Positions 22,899 through 29,307 of a DNA stretch of 29,307 nt are shown in pieces. The stretch lies in contig DXAS01000102.1 of NCBI GenBank assembly GCA_019116915.1, positions 1-29,307 of the forward strand, read 5' to 3'. Made by a program: the position numbers and the translations under genes. Under the pieces are notes generated by a model. The model was not told the DNA's origin. It ran no database searches and saw only the letters and a list, made by a program, of their open reading frames with translations. This DNA is from Flavonifractor avicola. Its GTDB lineage: Bacteria; Bacillota; Clostridia; Oscillospirales; Oscillospiraceae. Every line of letters begins with the position of its first letter. The stretch's first letter is position 1.

Positions 22899-23426
22899 TC
22901 AGCTCTCCGGCCGGGTGAAGTGGGCCAGCGGATCGGGCCGGCTCCACAGCACTACCGTCCCCGCCTCCCGGCTTTTGGGCACGTCGATGAGCCGCTGGTT
23001 GGTGCTACCCCGGAACAAAGCGTCGTAGGACTTGAGATTTTCCACAAAGGGCCCATCCACCAGCACGTCCACCTGCTCCAGCAGAGCCAGCACATCCGGC
23101 GCGCCCTGCTCCAGCAGGGTTTCGTAGCGATAACCGGTGTAAGCCCACACATTGAGGCCATTTTCTCTGGCCCGGGCCGCCAGGGCGGCGCACTCCCCCG
23201 CCTGGTCAAAGGGCTCCCCGCCGGAGAGGGTGAGCCCATCGGTCAGGGGATTGGACAGCATCTGCTCCGCCAGCTCCGCTACCGTGGCCTCCCGGCCCCC
23301 TGCGGGATCGTGAGTCTCCGGATTGTGGCAGCCGGGACAGTGGTGGGGACAGCCCTGGGTAAAGACGGTAAACCGCAGGCCGGGACCGTCCACAATGGAG
23401 TCGGACACAACATTGGCAATACGCAT
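22899..23426 (-). CDS. nrdG: Anaerobic ribonucleotide reductase activating protein
   Basis: A 175-aa radical-SAM enzyme that makes the glycyl radical on NrdD for anaerobic dNTP synthesis. The cluster motif is C26-x3-C30-x2-C33 in TQGCPHHCPGCHNP. It also has VDGPGLR before it and GLTLSGGEPFDQ (SAM-binding GGE) near 64-75. The length is normal. No nrdD is in the window. The ATG 23426 follows AGGAGAAATGAT. A strong terminator-like hairpin ends only about 14 bases before the start, leaving no room for a separate promoter downstream of it. The longer frame from 23801 runs back into chrA and is rejected. Confidence 0.93.
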   Translation of the reverse strand: MRIANVVSDSIVDGPGLRFTVFTQGCPHHCPGCHNPETHDPAGGREATVAELAEQMLSNPLTDGLTLSGGEPFDQAGECAALAARARENGLNVWAYTGYRYETLLEQGAPDVLALLEQVDVLVDGPFVENLKSYDALFRGSTNQRLIDVPKSREAGTVVLWSRPDPLAHFTRPES

Positions 23427-23440
23427 ATCATTTCTCCTAT

Positions 23441-23483
23441 AAAAAGCGGGAGCTGCTGCACCAGGGTGCAACAGCCCCCGCTT
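23441..23483 (-). terminator. Intra-operon terminator hairpin between chrA and nrdG
   Basis: On the minus strand a long stem (AAGCGGG... to ...CCCGCTT, with GGTGCA/TGCACC near the tip) ends in TTTTT. It starts at the stop of the chromate-transporter gene and ends just before the nrdG ribosome binding site. Confidence 0.85.
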
Positions 23484-23485
23484 CT

Positions 23486-24049
23486 TTAGAATTGGAACAC
23501 AACACCGATCACCGCGGAGGCGGCGATAAACACAATGGGGTGCAGCTTTTTCAGAGGCTTTACCTGGAGGCAGACAAAGACCGCTGCCGCCAGAACAATG
23601 CCCTTCCAGTGGAAGAAGTCCGCCGTCCCGAAGGCCGCGCCGGTATTCACCAGGGCAATGGCGCACACCTCCACCAGGGCCGCCGTAATGAGGGCGGTGG
23701 AGGCGGGGCGGATGCCGTAAAACACCGCGTCCACCCCACGGCTCTCCCGGAATTTTTTCAAAAATCCGGCAATGATGAGAATGACGATGATGGAGGGACA
23801 CACCAGCCCCAGGGTGGCGATGATGCCCCCCAAAACACCGCCGGTGTGTAATCCCACATAGGTGGCCATGTTCACCCCCATGGGGCCAGGGGTGGACTCA
23901 GAAATGGCGATCATATTGGCCAGATCTCCGGCGGTAAACCAGCCTGTGCGGGCACCGATGTCGGTGAGGAAGGGAATGGTGGCCAGGCCACCGCCAATGG
24001 CGAACAGGCCCGCCTTGAAAAACTCAAAGAACAGCCGAAGGTAGATCAT
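23486..24049 (-). CDS. Chromate transporter family protein, half-size (second subunit)
   Basis: A 187-aa membrane protein with one CHR domain of about six spans. The family motif appears as FKAGLFAIGGGLATIPFL near 11-28 and ISESTPGPMGVNMATYVG near 49-66 (the PGP motif). Short CHR proteins work as pairs; the partner is the gene just upstream, joined by an ATGA overlap. The start is ATG 24049; the longer frame reaching 24286 lies in the other gene. The family is named for chromate export, but in gut-type anaerobes the natural anion is unknown. Confidence 0.88.
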   Translation of the reverse strand: MIYLRLFFEFFKAGLFAIGGGLATIPFLTDIGARTGWFTAGDLANMIAISESTPGPMGVNMATYVGLHTGGVLGGIIATLGLVCPSIIVILIIAGFLKKFRESRGVDAVFYGIRPASTALITAALVEVCAIALVNTGAAFGTADFFHWKGIVLAAAVFVCLQVKPLKKLHPIVFIAASAVIGVVFQF

Positions 24050-24642
24050 GCTTTCAGCCCTCCCTTGGCAGCCCGGACGCACAGTCCGGTCACCCCGGCC
24101 AGTACCACCAGCACGATGGGGGAGGTCACAAAGCCCATCACTACCGCCAGCGCGGTGCCGGCAGGGAAGGTGACAAAGTTGCCCACCACCGCCAGAACGG
24201 CCACCACCACAAAGATGATCACAGTGGGCACATCCACCACGGTGCTCTTGCGCAGCTTGAGCACGCTGGACAGGATGAGGGCGCACACGCAGGCCCGCAC
24301 GCCATTGAAGGCATGGATCACCGCCGGCAGCTCGGCAAAATTCTGAAGAAATGCCGCAATGAGCATGATGATGACCAGGCAGGGAAACACCAGTCCCAGG
24401 GTGGCCACTACACCTCCCACCGGGCCCTTCAATTTATGGCCCACAAAGGTGGCCGTGTTGACGGCGATAATGCCGGGGGTACACTGACCGATGGCAAAGT
24501 AGTCGGACAGCTCCGCCTCGGTGGTCCAGTCCCGCTTCTCCACCAGCTCCCGCTGGAGGATGGGCAGCATGGCGTAGCCTCCGCCGAAGGTACACACGCC
24601 GATTTTGGCGAAGGTCCAGAACAGATCGAAGTAGAGGTTCAC
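24046..24642 (-). CDS. Chromate transporter family protein, half-size (first subunit)
   Basis: A 198-aa membrane protein with one CHR domain. It has FAKIGVCTFGGGYAMLPIL near 11-29, then QRELVEK, and IGQCTPGIIAVNTATFVG near 51-68. It pairs with the second short CHR gene that overlaps its stop. The start is GTG 24642, one base after the nadE stop, with GGAGGGG about 10 nt upstream inside nadE; the alternative frame to 24783 would lie in nadE. Its tie to NAD synthesis by position probably means only shared transcription. Confidence 0.88.
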   Translation of the reverse strand: MNLYFDLFWTFAKIGVCTFGGGYAMLPILQRELVEKRDWTTEAELSDYFAIGQCTPGIIAVNTATFVGHKLKGPVGGVVATLGLVFPCLVIIMLIAAFLQNFAELPAVIHAFNGVRACVCALILSSVLKLRKSTVVDVPTVIIFVVVAVLAVVGNFVTFPAGTALAVVMGFVTSPIVLVVLAGVTGLCVRAAKGGLKA

Positions 24643-24643
24643 G

Positions 24644-26566
24644 TTATTCCAGCCCCTCCAGTTCCTCCAGCCACAGGGATGCCACCGCGTCGGAAGGCAT
24701 TCTCCAGTCGCCCCGGGGCGACAGGGCCACCGAGCCCACCTTGGGGCCGTCGGGCAGGCAGGAGCGCTTGAACTGCTGGGCAAAGAACCGGCGGTAGAAG
24801 TTCTTCAGCCACTTGAGGAGGGTAGCCCGGTCATAGCGCTTACCCATGGCCTGCTCCGCCAGCCGCAGTACCTTCCGGGGCCCGAAGCCCCAGCGGATGG
24901 CGTAGTAGAGGTAGAAGTCGTGGAGCTCATAGGGCCCCACCAGATCCTCGGTCTTTTGGGCGATCTGCCCCTCGATGGCGGGGAGCAGCTCGGGGGACAC
25001 AGGGGTATCCAGAATATCGGCCAGCACGGTGGACAGCTGGGGGTCCTCCGCCTCCTTGTCGTCGGAGATAAAGCTGACCAGATGGCGCACCAGAGTCTTG
25101 GGGATACCGGCGTTGACGGCGTAGTTGCTCATGTGGTCGCCGTTGTAGGTACACCAGCCCAGGGCCAGCTCGGAGAGGTCGCCGGTGCCGATGACCAGGC
25201 CGCCCGTCTGATTGGCAATGTCCATCAGCACCTGGGTACGCTCTCTGGCCTGGCCGTTCTCAAAGGTGACGTCGTGGTCCTCCATGGACTGGCCGATGTC
25301 CTTGAAGTGGCGGCGCACCGCCTCCCCAATATCGATGGTTTTGAGGGTGCAGCCCAGCCGCTCGGCCAGCAGCACCGCGTTGGACTTGGTGCGGTCGGTG
25401 GTACCGAAGCAGGGCATGGTCACCGCAATGATATCGCTGGCAGGCCGGTCCAGCATCTCCATGGACACCGCGGTGATGAGCACCGCCAAGGTTGAGTCCA
25501 GGCCGCCGGACAGGCCCACTACCGCCGTCTTGGCGTGGGTGTGCTCCAGCCGCTTCTTCAGGCCCAGGGCGGCGGTGTACAGGATCTCGTTGCACCGCTC
25601 CGCCCGGTCGCTCTGGTCCTGGGGCACGAAGGGGGTGGGGGACACGGGCCGGGTGAGATGGGTATCCGACAGATCCATGTCAAAGGACATCCGCCAGCAC
25701 TCCTGGGAGGCATCGGCCCGATAGGTATTCATCCGCTGGCGCTCGTAGACCAGCCGGTCCACGTCGATCTCGCTGATGGTGAGGCCGGTGGCAAACCGGC
25801 GCTCGGCCAGGATGGCGCCGTTCTCCGCCACAATGTTGTGGCCGGCAAAGACCAGGTCGGTGGTGGACTCCCCCTCCCCGGCGTCGGCATATACATAGCC
25901 GCATACCAGCCGGCCGCTCTGGCCGGACACCAGCCCCCGGCGGTAGGCCGCCTTTCCTGCCAGCTCGTTGGAGGCCGACAGGTTCAGGATAATGGTAGCC
26001 CCCGCCCGGGCCAGGCGGATGGAGGGGGGCTCAGGGGCCCACAGGTCCTCGCAGATCTCCACGCCAATGACCAGATTGGGCATATCCGCGCAGGCAAACA
26101 GATCGTTGTTGGACAGGGAGACCTCCTGGCCGCACAGGGGAATTCTGGTCTCCACCCCGGCCCCGGAGGCGAACCACCGCCCCTCATAGAACTCTCCGTA
26201 GTTGGGCAGGCAGGTCTTGGGCACCAGGCCCAAAATCTCTCCGCTCTGTATCACAGCGGCGCAGTTATACAGTTTGTTGTCCCATTTGTTCCATACGGGC
26301 AGACCAATGGCCGCCACCATATCCAGATTCTTGGTGGCCTCCAGAATGGTGGCCAGGCCCTCCTCCGCTCCTCTCAGCAGGGTGGGCTGAAGAAACAGAT
26401 CGGCACAGGTATAGCCGGTGAGGCACAGCTCAGGCAGGGCCAGCACCTTCACGCCCTGCTTGTCCGCCTCCCGCATCAGAGTAAAGATCTGCTCCGCGTT
26501 ATAACGGCAGTCGGCCACCCGGATTTTTGGGGTGCCGGCAGCTACTTTTACAAATCCATCGCGCAT
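24644..26566 (-). CDS. nadE: Glutamine-dependent NAD+ synthetase
   Basis: A 640-aa two-domain enzyme making NAD from deamido-NAD, ATP and glutamine. The N-terminal glutaminase (nitrilase fold, 1 to about 300) has the catalytic triad E46 (LPELCLTGY), K117 (PKTCLPNYGEF) and C172 (GVEICEDLW). The C-terminal synthetase domain has the ATP loop SGGLDST at 353-359, MPCFGTTDRT, GTGDLSELALGW and FIPPKPSAE-like end variants. Ammonia made in the first domain tunnels to the second. The ATG 26566 follows GAAGGAGGCG. It heads the minus-strand run to rsmI and has its own promoter. Length and motifs fit the long NadE class. Confidence 0.96.
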   Translation of the reverse strand: MRDGFVKVAAGTPKIRVADCRYNAEQIFTLMREADKQGVKVLALPELCLTGYTCADLFLQPTLLRGAEEGLATILEATKNLDMVAAIGLPVWNKWDNKLYNCAAVIQSGEILGLVPKTCLPNYGEFYEGRWFASGAGVETRIPLCGQEVSLSNNDLFACADMPNLVIGVEICEDLWAPEPPSIRLARAGATIILNLSASNELAGKAAYRRGLVSGQSGRLVCGYVYADAGEGESTTDLVFAGHNIVAENGAILAERRFATGLTISEIDVDRLVYERQRMNTYRADASQECWRMSFDMDLSDTHLTRPVSPTPFVPQDQSDRAERCNEILYTAALGLKKRLEHTHAKTAVVGLSGGLDSTLAVLITAVSMEMLDRPASDIIAVTMPCFGTTDRTKSNAVLLAERLGCTLKTIDIGEAVRRHFKDIGQSMEDHDVTFENGQARERTQVLMDIANQTGGLVIGTGDLSELALGWCTYNGDHMSNYAVNAGIPKTLVRHLVSFISDDKEAEDPQLSTVLADILDTPVSPELLPAIEGQIAQKTEDLVGPYELHDFYLYYAIRWGFGPRKVLRLAEQAMGKRYDRATLLKWLKNFYRRFFAQQFKRSCLPDGPKVGSVALSPRGDWRMPSDAVASLWLEELEGLE

Positions 26567-26606
26567 ATCACGCGCCTCCTTCGCTCAGGATCTTTTTCTA
26601 GCGAAT

Positions 26607-26635
26607 ATGATACCCCAAACCGGTCCCGATTGCAA
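26607..26635 (-). promoter_or_regulatory. Promoter of the nadE operon
   Basis: TTGCAA, 17-nt spacer, TATCAT on the minus strand, after the hxlR terminator. Confidence 0.68.
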
Positions 26636-26656
26636 CGTCTCCCAGGCCTGGAGAAA

Positions 26657-26703
26657 CAAAACCCTGCTGAAACCCGGCAAAGGCCGGCTTCAGCAGGGTC
26701 TTT
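26657..26703 (-). terminator. Terminator of hxlR
   Basis: ACCCTGCTGAA pairs with TTCAGCAGGGT around an inner CCGGC/GCCGG stem; on the minus strand it is followed by TTTTGTTT. Confidence 0.88.
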
Positions 26704-26722
26704 GTGAATTGGTCGGGGCTGC

Positions 26723-27187
26723 TCAGTCCCGATTCTCTCCCCGGTCGCGCCCCTGGCGCTTCCGGTCCGGGTCAAAATCGTTGGCCGCCATAATGTCCTG
26801 GAGCTCCTGCGTATATTTGCTGGAGGTATGGACCACAAAGGCGTCAGAGTCGATGGGGATACCCCGTTCGTCCATCTGCCGGATGCTCCAGATATACAGA
26901 GCGTCCAGCGCGGGGATGAGCTGCTCTCCACTGGGGGTGAGCACATACTCCACCTTGGGCGGAATGGTGTCGTAGGAGATACGGCGGATCAGTCCCGCCT
27001 CCACCAGCTCCCTCAACTGCTGGCTGAACACTTTCTCGGAAATGGGCAGAGCCTTCAACGTCTGGTTAAAGCGAATGCTCCCGTAGGTGTGGATCTCATG
27101 GAGGATGGTCATCTTCCACTTCCCGCCGATGCAGTGCAGCACATAGTGGTAGGGATTTGTCGGTGTGTCAAAATGATCGTTCCACAC
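26723..27187 (-). CDS. HxlR family winged-helix regulator
   Basis: A 154-aa DNA-binding protein. The HxlR signature is present: HCIGGKWKMTILHEI (19-33), then GSIRFNQTLKALPISEKVFS with the recognition helix, QQLRELVEAGLIRRI, and the wing with TIPPKVEYVLTPSGEQLIP. Members often sense aldehydes, quinones or redox stress through an N-terminal Cys; here C19 lies just before GGKW, the usual place. The charged tail after 115 is longer than in most. GTG 27187 has AGAGGT upstream at 8 nt. It is divergent from the cupin-SDR operon, separated by 410 bases, and is the natural candidate to control it. Confidence 0.92.
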   Translation of the reverse strand: MWNDHFDTPTNPYHYVLHCIGGKWKMTILHEIHTYGSIRFNQTLKALPISEKVFSQQLRELVEAGLIRRISYDTIPPKVEYVLTPSGEQLIPALDALYIWSIRQMDERGIPIDSDAFVVHTSSKYTQELQDIMAANDFDPDRKRQGRDRGENRD

Positions 27188-27224
27188 AAGCAGTTACCTC
27201 TTTCTCTTCCCGGATTTACGCAGG

Positions 27225-27241
27225 GGAGCCGGTTTGGCTCC
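27225..27241. repeat. Hairpin in the hxlR leader
   Basis: GGAGCC, 5-nt loop, GGCTCC between the hxlR promoter and start codon. There is no T-tract; its role is unknown. Confidence 0.35.
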
Positions 27242-27250
27242 GCTGATATC

Positions 27251-27279
27251 ATGATAACACAGCCGCCAGTTCACCACAA
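27251..27279 (-). promoter_or_regulatory. Promoter of hxlR
   Basis: TTGTGG, 17-nt spacer, TATCAT on the minus strand. The -10 box lies in a dyad-rich stretch (TGATATCA and ATCATGAT). Confidence 0.65.
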
Positions 27280-27476
27280 GATAGCAGTCCAGACTTCCGC
27301 GTTATGTATGCCAAAATTTTAACAAAGAATTTGTGCAGCTTTAACAACAGCGTATCATTCCGTCATCCGTTTTAGCTTTTTTGCACATTTTATTCTCGCC
27401 CCTTTTGTCCAATTTTACAATTTTCCGACACTTACCATTCGGTGGGTGCAAACCCGCAAGTTACCTACTTACATAA
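27280..27476. other. AT-rich intergenic part between hxlR and the cupin operon, no gene seen
   Basis: About 200 bases, markedly AT- and T-rich against the GC-rich surroundings. TGCA-containing words recur (TTTGTGCAGC, TTTTGCACAT, GGGTGCAAAC), and ACTTAC occurs twice (about 27431 and 27468) in the part next to the operon promoter. It could hold several regulator sites. I see no open frame with a ribosome binding site. Confidence 0.5.
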
Positions 27477-27493
27477 TTGTGCGTATTGCACAA
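27477..27493. promoter_or_regulatory. Inverted repeat over the -35 of the cupin operon
   Basis: TTGTGC, 5 nt, GCACAA: a perfect 6-bp dyad whose right arm overlaps the -35 box. The position suits a repressor site, with HxlR the nearest candidate. Confidence 0.5.
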
Positions 27494-27514
27494 AAGCCGC
27501 GTCGTGGCTACACT
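27486..27514 (+). promoter_or_regulatory. Promoter of the cupin-SDR-dehydrogenase operon
   Basis: TTGCAC, 17-nt spacer, TACACT. A leader of about 77 nt follows with a small AGGCC-AAAG-GGCCT hairpin at about 27534-27547. Confidence 0.65.
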
Positions 27515-27597
27515 ATAACCAGACAAAGTGCTTAGGCCAAAGGGCCTGGCAGAGATCCCAAAACATGAAATATTTTATTTAAAGGAGCGGATTTCAA

Positions 27598-27948
27598 ATG
27601 GTTAAGCGTACTGTTGAGGAGCTCAAGACTTATGAGGCCGCCGGCCACTTCGGCTGCGTCGCCATGCGTATTCACGGCAAGGAAGAGACCGGTGCTGAGA
27701 AGTTCTGGGTTGGCGTTTCCACCTTCCTGCCCGGCGGCGGTGCTGAGTGGGCTTACGAGGACAACCCGCTGGAGAAGGTCTACTACGTCCTGGAGGGCGA
27801 GATGACTGTCACCGATAAGGACGGCAAGAAGTATGTCATCCACAAGAACGAGTCCATCTCCTTCCCCCCCAACGAGGGCCGTGGCCTGAAGAACGAGAGC
27901 AACCTGCCCGCCCGTATGCTGGTCATCATCAACTACCCCAACGCCTGA
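27598..27948 (+). CDS. Small cupin domain protein, function unknown
   Basis: A 116-aa single-domain cupin. The barrel's motif 1 is degenerate: GGGAEWAYEDNPLEKVYYVLEG (about 46-67) keeps the G(x)5...E...G end but lacks the two usual metal-binding histidines. Motif 2 (ESISFPPNEGRGLKN, 85-99) also lacks its His. It may therefore not bind a metal the usual way, and may be a binding or isomerase-type protein rather than a dioxygenase. The ATG follows AAAGGAGCGG. It is the first gene of the operon, 54 bases before the SDR. Codons are strongly biased to GGT, GCT, CGT and AAG with almost no CGG, a sign of high expression. Confidence 0.87.
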   Translation: MVKRTVEELKTYEAAGHFGCVAMRIHGKEETGAEKFWVGVSTFLPGGGAEWAYEDNPLEKVYYVLEGEMTVTDKDGKKYVIHKNESISFPPNEGRGLKNESNLPARMLVIINYPNA

Positions 27949-28002
27949 TCCGGTTGCGGAACAGACATTTGACCACTCATTCGATATAAGGAGGAAATCA
28001 TC

Positions 28003-28812
28003 ATGGTTCCCGTGAAGAAGGATTTCGTTGAGAATATGTTCTCCGTTAAGGACAAGGTGGCCCTGGTCACCGGCGCTACCGGCGCTCTGGGCTGCGTGCT
28101 GGCTAAGGCTTACGGCTACGCCGGTGCCAAGGTCTTCATGACTGGCCGCAACGACGCCAAGCTGAAGGCTCTGGAGGACGAGTTCAAGGCCGAGGGTATT
28201 GACTGCGCTTACTTCGTGGCCGACCCCGCCAAGGAAGAGGATGTGGACGCTCTGGTGAAGGCCTGCGTGGCTCAGTACGGCTGCATCGACATCCTGGCTG
28301 TTTCCCACGGCTACAACAAGCCCCAGAACGTGCTGGATCAGTCCGTTGCCGACTGGCAGTACATCATGGACGCCGACTGCAAGAGCGTGTACATCGTGAC
28401 CAAGTACGTTGCTCATCAGATGGTGGCTCAGTACGAGGCCGACAACACCAAGCGCGGCAAGATGGTCATCGTGACCTCTCAGCGTTCCAAGCGCGGCATG
28501 GCCGGCTACACCGGTTACTGCACCTCCAAGGGCGGCGCTGACCTGATGGTCTCCTGCCTGGCCTGCGACCTGTCCGCCAAGTACCACATCAACGTCAACT
28601 CCATCTGCCCCACCGTGTTCCGCTCCGACCTGACCGAGTGGATGTTCGATCCCGAGTCCGCCGTGTACAAGAACTTCCTGAACCGCGAGCCCATCGGCCG
28701 CCTGGGCGAGCCCGACGACTTCGTTGGCTACGCTCTGTTCCTGTCCTCCGACGCCTCCAACTTCATCACCGGCAGCAACTGCGACTGCTCCGGCGGTTAC
28801 CTGGTGGTGTAA
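28003..28812 (+). CDS. SDR family oxidoreductase, gluconate 5-dehydrogenase-like
   Basis: A 269-aa NAD(P)-dependent dehydrogenase. The cofactor loop is TGATGALG (23-30), and R49 after the second strand (TGRND) hints at NADP. The catalytic set is S159, Y172 and K176 (GYCTSKGG). The usual NNAG after the fourth strand is replaced by AVSHG near 99-103. The segment ICPTVFRSDLTEWMF and the end GRLGEPDDFVGYALFLSSDA recall gluconate-5-dehydrogenase and KduD-type SDRs, so the substrate may be a sugar acid or other hydroxy acid. AAGGAGG is well spaced before the ATG. The final GSNCDCSGGYLVV has two extra cysteines. Same codon bias as the cupin gene. Confidence 0.9.
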   Translation: MVPVKKDFVENMFSVKDKVALVTGATGALGCVLAKAYGYAGAKVFMTGRNDAKLKALEDEFKAEGIDCAYFVADPAKEEDVDALVKACVAQYGCIDILAVSHGYNKPQNVLDQSVADWQYIMDADCKSVYIVTKYVAHQMVAQYEADNTKRGKMVIVTSQRSKRGMAGYTGYCTSKGGADLMVSCLACDLSAKYHINVNSICPTVFRSDLTEWMFDPESAVYKNFLNREPIGRLGEPDDFVGYALFLSSDASNFITGSNCDCSGGYLVV

Positions 28813-28844
28813 TTTCCGCTTGACGGGAAGGACGGCATAACGCA

Positions 28845-29307
28845 ATGAAGAACATCAAGAATATCCTGATCTGCGGCGCGGGCATGATGGGCAAGAACAT
28901 CGGCTTCGTGTTCGCTTCCAACCCCGACTTCCAGGTGGGTATGTACGACCTGTACCCCACCGATGTGGAGGCCGGTATCCGTACCAACACCAAGCAGCTG
29001 GTGGAGAAGGGCGTCATCACCGAGGCTGAGCTTTCTGACCGGCTCTCCCGCATCTCCTTCACCACCGACATCGACAGCGACATCGTCAAGAACGCCGACT
29101 TCGTCATCGAGGCCGTGTTCGAGGACATGAAGATCAAGCGCGAGACCTTCGCCAAGCTGGAAGAGCGCTGCGCCGAGGACACCATCTTCTGCACCAACTC
29201 CTCCGTGATGAGCCCCAGCGAGATCTCCGCCGAGCTCAAGCACCGTGAGCGCTTCGTGGGCACCCACTTCTGGAACCCCGGCCACCTGATCCCCCTGGTG
29301 GAGGTGG
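28845..29307 (+). CDS. 3-hydroxyacyl-CoA dehydrogenase family protein, N-terminal part (cut by window edge)
   Basis: The first 154 residues are present. The Rossmann loop is ICGAGMMGKNIG (GxGxxG at 11-16) with Asp35 in MYDLYPTD, pointing to NAD. FVIEAVFEDMKIK and TNSSVMSPSEI match the family. The catalytic pair is H141 and E153 in GTHFWNPGHLIPLVEV, 12 residues apart as in hydroxyacyl-CoA dehydrogenase. The FWNP form is also seen in the lambda-crystallin/carnitine-dehydrogenase branch that acts on free hydroxy acids, so CoA need not be the carrier. AAGGA lies about 12 nt upstream of the ATG, a long spacing. 32 bases after the SDR, same operon and codon bias. Confidence 0.9.
   Translation, partial: MKNIKNILICGAGMMGKNIGFVFASNPDFQVGMYDLYPTDVEAGIRTNTKQLVEKGVITEAELSDRLSRISFTTDIDSDIVKNADFVIEAVFEDMKIKRETFAKLEERCAEDTIFCTNSSVMSPSEISAELKHRERFVGTHFWNPGHLIPLVEV

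Noticed and set aside
23486..24642. Chromate resistance operon
   Set aside because: CHR proteins are widespread in anaerobes without such a role; no chromate-linked regulator or reductase is near.

Overview
The window is about 29 kb of GC-rich bacterial DNA with strong AGGAGG-type ribosome binding sites, intrinsic terminators and sigma-A-like promoters. It carries sporulation genes (ylbJ, spmA, spmB), an AbrB regulator next to rsmI/trmN6, an anaerobic ribonucleotide reductase activase and a B12-riboswitch cobalamin operon. This points to an anaerobic, spore-lineage Clostridia, most like Oscillospiraceae (Flavonifractor, Lawsonibacter or Intestinimonas type). The genus is an inference and was not tested. 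Most of the window is ordinary chromosomal housekeeping DNA. I see no IS element, phage, CRISPR array, tRNA or rRNA.

Layout. 1-1734 (minus): a cobalamin operon led by an adenosylcobalamin-type riboswitch with its terminator, then cbiD and the start of cbiF. 1747-4728 (minus): a P-type cation ATPase translationally coupled to a GNAT acetyltransferase. 4827-5090 (plus): a small membrane protein. 5140-6147 (minus): a ROK glucokinase. 6152-8342 (minus): a diglyceride-type glycosyltransferase overlapping a flippase-like (LPG synthase TM family) membrane protein, probably for glycolipid or cell-envelope work. 8451-9099 (minus): a Sfp-type phosphopantetheinyl transferase. 9181-12198 (plus): an OmpR-type response regulator and a large multi-span histidine kinase. 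12201-13935 (minus): iscS-iscU from a consensus promoter. 14002-15234 (plus): an AI-2E family permease.

15242-16819: degV (minus) and a tetR gene (plus) share a control region with two facing consensus promoters and a 17-bp palindrome between their start points. 16879-19464: ylbJ, a small Cys-rich protein, and spmB/spmA on the other strand. 19590-19983: abrB. 20156-26635 (minus): a close-packed run nadE, two half-size chromate-transporter proteins, nrdG, a CAT-like acyltransferase, a Nudix CoA pyrophosphatase, trmN6 and rsmI, with many 4-nt ATGA overlaps.

The most interesting region is the right end (26723-29307). An HxlR-type regulator is divergent from an operon of a small cupin protein, a gluconate-5-dehydrogenase-like SDR and a 3-hydroxyacyl-CoA-dehydrogenase-family enzyme that runs off the window. 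These three genes have codon use typical of very highly expressed genes and unlike the rest of the window. Their promoter carries an inverted repeat over the -35. They look like the start of a regulated catabolic pathway for an oxidised or hydroxy acid whose substrate I cannot name.
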